DNA of 12,278 nt from Acidobacteriota bacterium (GTDB taxonomy: Bacteria > Acidobacteriota > Terriglobia > Terriglobales > Acidobacteriaceae): positions 1-12,278 of the forward strand of contig JAJYAE010000118.1 of NCBI GenBank assembly GCA_021779695.1, in the 5' to 3' direction. Positions 7,158-12,278 of the stretch are shown one piece after another. Position numbers and translations under genes: made by a program. The notes under the pieces are model-generated. The model did not search any database. It worked only from the letters and a program-made list of their open reading frames with translations, and was not told the DNA's origin. Each line of letters opens with the position of its first letter. Within the stretch, counting starts at the first letter, position 1.

Positions 7158-8828
7158 TTGCGAATGCCCTTACCTGTCCGGCCTCTTTCCGATGAATGGT
7201 GTCCAATGCTTTGTCGCCTGGCTAGACGCACATTGAGTTCGATTATCGCGTTGCCCTTACTCGCAGGCGTTACCTATGGTCTTTTACAGCGCTCCTTGCC
7301 GGACTCCAATGCAAAGCTCCTCTCAGATGGTCTTAAGAACGAGAACCAGGGAAACATAAGACTCGCTGTGAGGGATTATGCTTCAGTTCTCGGCTCTGGG
7401 CACGACGTCGCCAAAGCTTATTTGCAACTGGGAATTATGAAGGGGGAGAGTGGAGACATTGCGGGAGCGGCCGCATCGTTTCAAGCGGCAATCCGCTCCG
7501 ATCCAACCCTCGCCGAGGCTCACTATAACCTAGGGGTCACGATGATCGCTGGGTCGCCCAGTAACCCGGACTGGTCTGACGCCATCCTGCAGTTTCAAGA
7601 CGCTCTCAGGCTAAGACCAAAGTATCCAGAGGCGATGAATATGTTAGGGGTCAGCTTACTTCGATCCGGCAATGCGCCGAAGGCAATTGACCAATTTAAG
7701 GCGGCATTGCAATTGAACAACAACTCGGCAGAGACTCATTTCAACTTGGCGAAAGCTTTATCCGTCATGGGGGAAAATAGCGAGGCCTACGTCGAGGACC
7801 TCACTGCATTGAAGCTAAAAGGAACATATCCCGGCGCCGACATCGCGCTTGGAAATATATGTTTTAAAGAGAAGAAGTTCGGATCCGCGGCTGGTTATTT
7901 TAAGTCGGCGTTGACTGCCAACCCAGATTTGCAAGACGCGCATTATGGATTGGCGAAAGCTCTGCAAGCACAGGGCGATAAAGCAGATGCTGGTGTTGAA
8001 TTCAAAGAGGCCCAAGGACTCATACAGCGGCAAGCGGATGGTGTGCAATCATCGCATCTCAGCAATGAATCCTTAGATCTCGCAAAAGCTGGTAACTTCG
8101 CTGCGGCTATCACCTCAGCCAAGCAAGCAATTTCTCTTGAACCGGATAATGCTGCTGCTCACTTTAATCTTGGCCTTTTGCTGGCTGATTCGGGCCAATT
8201 GCCGTCCGCAATCCTCGAATTGCGCAAAGCAATCTCCTTACAGCCCCTTCAGAGCCGATTCTATGTCGACATGTCCCGAATGCAGGAGAGGACCAAGGAT
8301 CGTGAAGATGCAATCGACAGTCTCCGACAGGCGGGATTGTTAGATCCTTCAAATACGGAAATTGCAGAACAAATGAAGTCGCTCCTGGAGAAAGGGCAAG
8401 CGCTACAGCATGGACACTCAGCCGCCACGGTCAAGAAAGCGCCATTCCCATATGGGGCGCCTTCGGACACAGTGAATGGTCACTTTGCCTTCGGAAACCA
8501 ATTGGTCGCAGAAGGCGATCCACTGGGTGCGATCGGAGAATTCCTTAGAGCTTTAGCGCTTCAACCTGACAATAGTGAGGTCAGGTACAAACTTGCCCTG
8601 ACGTATATGAAGATCCGAGACGACAGCAAGGCTGAGTTGGAGCTGCGTAAGGTCTTGATGCTCTCCCCAGATTCCGCAGAGGCGCATATGACGTTGGGTA
8701 GGCTCCTGTGCAAGCGCAAAGATGACCCTGATGCCGCCTCTGAATTCAAATCAGTCCTCTTAATTGAGCCTGGAAACTGGAATGCGAAGCAACTGCTGAG
8801 TCGGTGTTCGGTCAATGTGGGACAGTAG
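7158..8828 (+). CDS. Tetratricopeptide repeat protein, probably membrane-anchored or exported
   Basis: 556 aa from TTG at 7158. An ATG two codons later (7164) and one at 7206 are equally possible starts; GAGAAA at 7143-7148 is spaced best for the TTG. Residues about 22-44 (RRTLSSIIALPLLAGVTYGL) form one hydrophobic segment after a basic stretch, either a signal peptide or an N-terminal anchor. From residue about 50 to 550 the protein is nearly all TPR helices, roughly twelve units. Clear examples are AEAHYNLGVTMI, PEAMNMLGVSLLRSGNAPKA, AAHFNLGLLLADSGQLPSA, SEVRYKLALTYMKIRDDSKA and AEAHMTLGRLLCKRKDDPDA, most closing with a xxxLxPD/N turn. TPR arrays are protein-binding scaffolds. No enzyme domain is present. 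Following a secreted CRTAC1 gene is a pairing I recall as common in Acidobacteriota, which makes a partnership plausible. The stop lies only about 17 bases before the IS3 remnant, so the C-terminus could have been trimmed. Confidence 0.88.
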   Translation: MRMPLPVRPLSDEWCPMLCRLARRTLSSIIALPLLAGVTYGLLQRSLPDSNAKLLSDGLKNENQGNIRLAVRDYASVLGSGHDVAKAYLQLGIMKGESGDIAGAAASFQAAIRSDPTLAEAHYNLGVTMIAGSPSNPDWSDAILQFQDALRLRPKYPEAMNMLGVSLLRSGNAPKAIDQFKAALQLNNNSAETHFNLAKALSVMGENSEAYVEDLTALKLKGTYPGADIALGNICFKEKKFGSAAGYFKSALTANPDLQDAHYGLAKALQAQGDKADAGVEFKEAQGLIQRQADGVQSSHLSNESLDLAKAGNFAAAITSAKQAISLEPDNAAAHFNLGLLLADSGQLPSAILELRKAISLQPLQSRFYVDMSRMQERTKDREDAIDSLRQAGLLDPSNTEIAEQMKSLLEKGQALQHGHSAATVKKAPFPYGAPSDTVNGHFAFGNQLVAEGDPLGAIGEFLRALALQPDNSEVRYKLALTYMKIRDDSKAELELRKVLMLSPDSAEAHMTLGRLLCKRKDDPDAASEFKSVLLIEPGNWNAKQLLSRCSVNVGQ

Positions 8829-8844
8829 AGTCATGTCCACTTAT

Positions 8845-9476
8845 ATCTCCAGGCTTCCTCCGTGGCCGCGCTACGGCTATCGTCGCCTACAGGTGTTACT
8901 GGGGCGGGAAGACGAGCACGTCAACCATAAGCTCGTTCATCGAATTTACCGAGATGCCGGTCTAGCCTTGCGCCGAAAGAGGCGGAAACACTGCGTGCGC
9001 GTGAGCGCTCCCCTGGGCGTCTACATATCTGCTAACCAGGAGTGGGCTCGCGACTTCGTGCATCATGTGGTGGCATCGGGCCGCACGATCCGCGTGCTCA
9101 ACGTGATCGATGCCTACACTCGCGAGAGCTCGGCAATGGGGGGATGGATCCGAGTTTTGCGGGGCTGCGCCTGAAGCGTGTGCTCGATTAGATCATTGCC
9201 GAACGCGGTCTGCCGCCAGCGCTTCGCTGCGACAACGGGCCAGAACTTACCAGTCGGCACTTTCTGACCTGGAACCTGCAACGCAAGATCAACCTGGTGC
9301 ACATCCAACCTGGGCGACCCATGCAAAACGGTCACGTGGAGAGCTTCCCCGGTCGGCTGCGTGATGAGTGCCTCAACGTAAGCTGGTTCCGCACACTGAA
9401 TGACGTGTGGCGAACCCTGGATAATTAACGGGAGGAATACAACTGCGAGCGTCCCCACAGTTCGTTGGACTACAGA
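8845..9476 (+). pseudogene. IS3-family transposase (OrfB) remnant, frameshifted and interrupted
   Basis: Homology starts near PRYGYRRLQVLLGRE and runs through HKLVHRIYRDAGLALRRKRRK, WARDFV and NVIDAYTRE in one frame up to about 9137. A run of six G at 9138-9143 shifts the frame. The protein resumes with MDPSFAGLRLKRVLD, a TAG stop at 9189-9191, then IIAERGLPPALRCDNGPE, HIQPGRPMQNGHVESF, GRLRDECLN, a TAA stop at 9426-9428, and REEYNCERPHSSLDYR. All three catalytic positions survive: Asp at 9052, Asp at 9231 and Glu at 9339, with exactly 35 residues between the last two, the DD35E spacing of IS3 elements. The N-terminal part of OrfB, all of OrfA and both terminal inverted repeats are missing. 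The reading frame cannot yield active transposase. The wording of the motifs is closest to the IS407-like branch as I recall it; that subgroup call is tentative. Confidence 0.9.
8845..9476 (+). mobile_element. Decayed, truncated IS3-family insertion sequence
   Basis: This is the same interval as the transposase pseudogene. No terminal inverted repeats or target duplication are visible at either edge. The left edge lies about 17 bases after the TPR stop, and the right edge runs directly into receptor-like sequence at about 9471-9476. An IS3 element is normally about 1.2-1.5 kb, so about half is gone. The remnant marks a site of past insertion followed by deletion. Confidence 0.8.
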
Positions 9477-9780
9477 AGCTTCTGCTATTCAGACAGAAGA
9501 CTCGTCAATTGGTAAGGTGATCAACAGCGCGGCGATTCAGAACGCACCTCTGAACGGACGGCTCAGTCTAGTTGGATTAATTGCACTGGCTCCCAGCGTT
9601 CAGGGTACCGGACCGCTGGACCCGGTTGCGACCCGTGGCCTCTCGGTGGCTGTAGGAACCAGTTCCAGGAATAGCACCTACAGAGGCTTCGGTAATACGC
9701 TGGATGGGGTATCGAACCTGAAGATTACGCTCCAGCGCGCTCCGGGCTTTCTGACTGTGCAGCCTGTGTCTGTGTGGAAG
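9472..9780 (+). pseudogene. Fragment of an Oar-like TonB-dependent receptor plug domain
   Basis: About 100 codons read TTEASAIQTEDSSIGKVINS, then IQNAPLNGRLSLVGLIALAP, a RGLSVAVG segment and a YRGFGNTLDGVSNLKITLQR segment. This is the N-terminal plug region of Oar-like receptors, which carry a QTE..xxGxV...I..LPLNGR core followed by a ...LDGV.N segment. The upstream carboxypeptidase-like domain and the whole downstream barrel are missing, so it cannot make a receptor. The frame opens at an ATG at 9400 inside the transposase remnant and closes at 9906 inside the next gene, but both ends are out of frame with those genes. The fragment is therefore a relic caught between the IS3 remnant and the acyltransferase gene. 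Its right boundary (about 9765-9780) is approximate. Confidence 0.8.
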
Positions 9781-9783
9781 ACT

Positions 9784-9789
9784 AGGAGA
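9784..9789 (+). promoter_or_regulatory. Strong ribosome binding site deciding the acyltransferase start
   Basis: AGGAGA lies four bases before the GTG at 9794. It is the best Shine-Dalgarno match in the window and supports GTG as the real start even though the frame overlaps the receptor fragment. Confidence 0.7.
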
Positions 9790-9793
9790 GAGC

Positions 9794-10951
9794 GTGATTG
9801 GACAAGCAGTTTCGGATCAAGCAGCACAGAGCCTGAAAAGGCAGCGGCTTCTCTCGCTGGACGTACTGCGTGGCCTCACGGTTGCACTGATGATCCTTGT
9901 CAATAATGCGGGCGACGGCAAAGTCTCTTTTGCGCAGCTGCGCCATTCGGTCTGGAACGGCTGCACCCTCACCGATCTGGTGTTTCCGATGTTTCTATTC
10001 ATCGTAGGCGTCTCGGTGGCGCTGGCTTTCCGGAGCAGGGTAGCGAATGGTTCTTCGCGTGAGGCCATTCTGCGGCAGGCGCTACAGCGGGCACTGACGA
10101 TTCTGCTGATTGGATTGCTGCTGAATGCACTCCCATACTTTGACCTGAGCCATCTGCGATATTACGGGGTCCTGCAGCGGATTGGGGTCTGCTATGCAGT
10201 TGCGTCTGCGATCTATTTGTACGGGGGCGTTCGCTGGGCACTGCTGGTTGCCCTGTCTACGCTGGTGGCCTACTGGTTCCTCCTGACTCACGTGAGCGTA
10301 CCAGGCTTTGGAATGCCAGGAGTGAATGTCTGTATCCTCGATCCTCACGGCAATCTCACGGCGTGGCTAGACCGAGCGCTTGTTCCATCGGCACATCTTT
10401 ATCATCGTGGGTTCTACGATCCGGAAGGTCTATTGAGCACGATGGGGGCCTTGGCAACGACATTGATCGGAGTGGTGGCCGGGCGATGGCTGCAAAGCTC
10501 ACGAACCGTAGAGACCAAGAGCGTGCTGACGGCAACCGCAGGTGTTCTTTTGTCCGTTGCAGGCCTTCTGTGGGCCCATTCGTTGCCTCTCAACAAACGC
10601 TTATGGACAAGCTCGTATGTATGCTGGACAGCGGGAATTTCGCTGATGATCCTCGCGTTGCTGTTCTGGTTGGTTGACGGTCCCTGGCAGATGCGCCGCG
10701 GTCTGCTGCCATGGCGCATCTTCGGCACGAATGCTCTCGTGGCCTACATGTTGTCGGAGCTGCTGGCGATTGTGCTAGCATCCATTCCGGTACACGGACC
10801 CGGAAACCTGCAAGGCTGGCTGTTCCATCTTCTGCCATCATGGCTAGGGTCACCACCCTTTGTGTCGATGGTCTATTCGATACTGTTCACCGCAGTGTGT
10901 ATGCTGCCGGTTGCTGAGCTTTACCGCCGCAAGGTCTTTCTCAAGCTATGA
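9794..10951 (+). CDS. NagX/DUF5009-type membrane acyltransferase (heparan-alpha-glucosaminide N-acetyltransferase-like)
   Basis: 385 aa, GTG start behind AGGAGA. The N-terminal motif RLLSLDVLRGLTVALMILVN (residues 18-37) and the following HSVWNGCTLTDLVFPMFLF (51-69) are hallmarks of the family that includes human HGSNAT and bacterial NagX-like proteins. His51 occupies the place of the conserved active-site His that carries the acetyl group in HGSNAT. The rest is a polytopic membrane protein with about nine or ten hydrophobic segments, including ALTILLIGLLLNALPYF, VLQRIGVCYAVASAIYLYGG, ATTLIGVVAGRWL and WRIFGTNALVAYMLSELL. Length is normal for the bacterial family. HGSNAT moves acetyl groups from cytosolic acetyl-CoA across a membrane to terminal amino sugars; the substrate of the bacterial proteins is largely unproven, though neighbours are often amino-sugar genes. 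Its stop overlaps the next possible start, so the two are probably translationally coupled. Confidence 0.9.
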   Translation: MIGQAVSDQAAQSLKRQRLLSLDVLRGLTVALMILVNNAGDGKVSFAQLRHSVWNGCTLTDLVFPMFLFIVGVSVALAFRSRVANGSSREAILRQALQRALTILLIGLLLNALPYFDLSHLRYYGVLQRIGVCYAVASAIYLYGGVRWALLVALSTLVAYWFLLTHVSVPGFGMPGVNVCILDPHGNLTAWLDRALVPSAHLYHRGFYDPEGLLSTMGALATTLIGVVAGRWLQSSRTVETKSVLTATAGVLLSVAGLLWAHSLPLNKRLWTSSYVCWTAGISLMILALLFWLVDGPWQMRRGLLPWRIFGTNALVAYMLSELLAIVLASIPVHGPGNLQGWLFHLLPSWLGSPPFVSMVYSILFTAVCMLPVAELYRRKVFLKL

Positions 10952-12278
10952 CACAAACCGTCACGGGGGAGCTTCGGAAGGGATTGCCGAAGCAGATCAG
11001 GTTAGGATATCAAGTGAAAAATGCATTGAGCTTCCTGTCAGTTCTCCTTTGCCTCGTGCTCAGAACCGTTTTGATCGCGAGCAGCCTTTTGGGGATTCTC
11101 CTGGGTTCCCCCATGGCTATGGCACAGGGTACGGATGCACCACCTCCCAATGCGCACACGATACCGCGCATGGTCGACCCGTCCATCGACGAGACCGGCG
11201 GTCCGTTCTCGTATCCCAGCCGCTCTACCGACCAACTCAGCGTGATGTATTCTCCTTCAGGAGCCGAACTGACACCGGGAGGAGATCTATATACCGGCTT
11301 CGGAGAGCTGGACTTCTACGTTGGGCTTGACCGCGTTCCCATCGTGCAACGAATTCGGACACTGAAGGACGGCTACTTGCCCGTCTATTCCTACACGGTT
11401 GAACATGATGGACTGGACTACCTGTTCACGCTCTTCGCGTCCTCAGTCGGTCCATCGCCGGCGGCGGACTCCACAGGCGATGACCTCATCGTCAACTTCG
11501 TGCGGGTGACGGTGCGGAACCCTGCTAAAGCAGCGCGCGTCGGCTACGTTACTTCTTCCTGGTGCTACCAGGGACAGCAGACGACGACGTTTCCGACGGG
11601 CGACGACCGCTTCCTCAGACCCATCTCGGACCGCGGGGCGGGAGGATTCCATCAGCCCGGTGAGGCGTTCCATGCGGACTCCGTGTATGCCGTGCGGAAG
11701 AACAGCTTTCTGCGAGACGGCATGGTCGTTTATACATTTCCGACGGCGCCACGGCCTCAACTTACTGCCAGCTACCGCGATTACTACAACCGCGACACTC
11801 CTGTGAGCGTACACGGAACCGTACTTCCCACAACGCCGATGGCGGTGGCTGAGTACCGGATTGAGATACCCGCACGCGGCCAGCGCACGCTGGATTTCAA
11901 GGTGCCGCTCCTCCCGGTACCGCCGACGGGGGCGACCTTCGACGCGATCGAGCAGGCCTCATTTGATCAGAGTGAGCGAAGCCTTGAACACTTCTGGAAC
12001 TCGATGTTTGGGCGCGGTATAGAGATCATCACTCCTGAGGCCAAGGTCAATGACACGTACCGCACCAGCCTCATCAATGATCTTGTCGCACTTAACAAGG
12101 TGAATGGAAGCTACGTCCAGACAATCAATCAGTTCCAGTACCACCGCTTTTATCTGCGTGACTCTGCGGACTTCGTGCGCATGTACGACACCTCCGGATA
12201 TCCGGAGATTGCGCTCCACGTTCTGGACTTCTTTGCTACTCGCCAGCAGCCGGACGGGAACTTCCTCTCACAGCCGGG
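10948..12278 (+). CDS. Secreted six-hairpin glycosidase-like protein, 5' part (runs off the window)
   Basis: The frame is open from 10948 to the right edge: 443 codons and no stop. The ATG at 10948 overlaps the upstream TGA as ATGA. A GTG at 11014 with AGGA at 11004-11007 is a serious alternative start and gives a cleaner signal peptide beginning MKNALSFLSVLLC. Either way a long hydrophobic segment ends at AMAQ, with likely cleavage after Ala59 (ATG numbering). Residues about 60-345 look all-beta, with repeated strand patterns such as GELDFYVGLDRVPIVQRI and VEHDGLDYLFTLFA. From about 350 helices begin, and the segment with FYLRDSADFVRMYDTSGYPE (402-421) and QQPDGNF (433-439) resembles the (alpha/alpha)6 toroid of glucoamylase-like and related glycosidases. 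A beta-sandwich ahead of a toroid is common in such enzymes. I cannot assign a GH family, and the catalytic acids lie beyond the window. Confidence 0.8.
   Translation, partial: MTQTVTGELRKGLPKQIRLGYQVKNALSFLSVLLCLVLRTVLIASSLLGILLGSPMAMAQGTDAPPPNAHTIPRMVDPSIDETGGPFSYPSRSTDQLSVMYSPSGAELTPGGDLYTGFGELDFYVGLDRVPIVQRIRTLKDGYLPVYSYTVEHDGLDYLFTLFASSVGPSPAADSTGDDLIVNFVRVTVRNPAKAARVGYVTSSWCYQGQQTTTFPTGDDRFLRPISDRGAGGFHQPGEAFHADSVYAVRKNSFLRDGMVVYTFPTAPRPQLTASYRDYYNRDTPVSVHGTVLPTTPMAVAEYRIEIPARGQRTLDFKVPLLPVPPTGATFDAIEQASFDQSERSLEHFWNSMFGRGIEIITPEAKVNDTYRTSLINDLVALNKVNGSYVQTINQFQYHRFYLRDSADFVRMYDTSGYPEIALHVLDFFATRQQPDGNFLSQP

Noticed and set aside
9400..9906. A real 168-aa protein with receptor homology
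   Set aside because: Only the middle part is homologous; both ends are out-of-frame readings of the transposase remnant and the acyltransferase gene.
10860..11330. 156-codon + strand frame across the acyltransferase-hydrolase junction
   Set aside because: It is out of frame with both conserved proteins. The real frame, from 10948 or 11014, stays open to the window end and carries a signal peptide and toroid motifs.

Overview
The window looks like a stretch of a free-living Acidobacteriota chromosome (Terriglobia-like). This rests on gene content: an Oar-type TonB-dependent receptor, a secreted GH95-like glycosidase, a ThuA-domain protein, a CRTAC1 (FG-GAP/ASPIC-UnbV) protein paired with a TPR protein, and a NagX-type acyltransferase. 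All recognisable genes are on the + strand. The taxonomic call is inference; no rRNA or tRNA is present to confirm it.

Layout. (1) 1-723 is the 3' end of an Oar-like outer-membrane receptor. (2) After a 371-base gap with a weak terminator candidate comes a two-gene unit: a divergent GH95-like glycosidase (1095-3779) and, 38 bases later, a Tat-exported ThuA-domain protein (3818-4735). (3) A 390-base gap with no recognisable content precedes a secreted CRTAC1 protein with seven calcium-loop repeats (5126-6922). A 235-base gap holding a good sigma-70-like promoter (7088-7117) leads to a roughly twelve-repeat TPR protein (7158-8828). (4) 8845-9780 is a genomic scar. It holds a decayed IS3-family transposase with a frameshift and two in-frame stops. 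This joins directly, at about 9471-9476, a fragment of the plug domain of a second Oar-like receptor. (5) 9794-10951 encodes a multi-pass NagX/DUF5009-type acyltransferase. Its stop overlaps (ATGA) the first possible start of a secreted six-hairpin glycosidase-like protein that runs off the right edge.

How the parts may work together (inference): the receptor, GH95-like enzyme, ThuA protein, acyltransferase and second hydrolase-like protein suggest import and breakdown of complex glycans, split into two blocks by the CRTAC1/TPR pair and the scar. The points most worth a second look are the divergent active-site motifs of the GH95-like enzyme, the CRTAC1/TPR pair, the IS3-receptor junction, and the coupled acyltransferase-hydrolase pair. 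I did not find clear evidence of a wholly new type of system.
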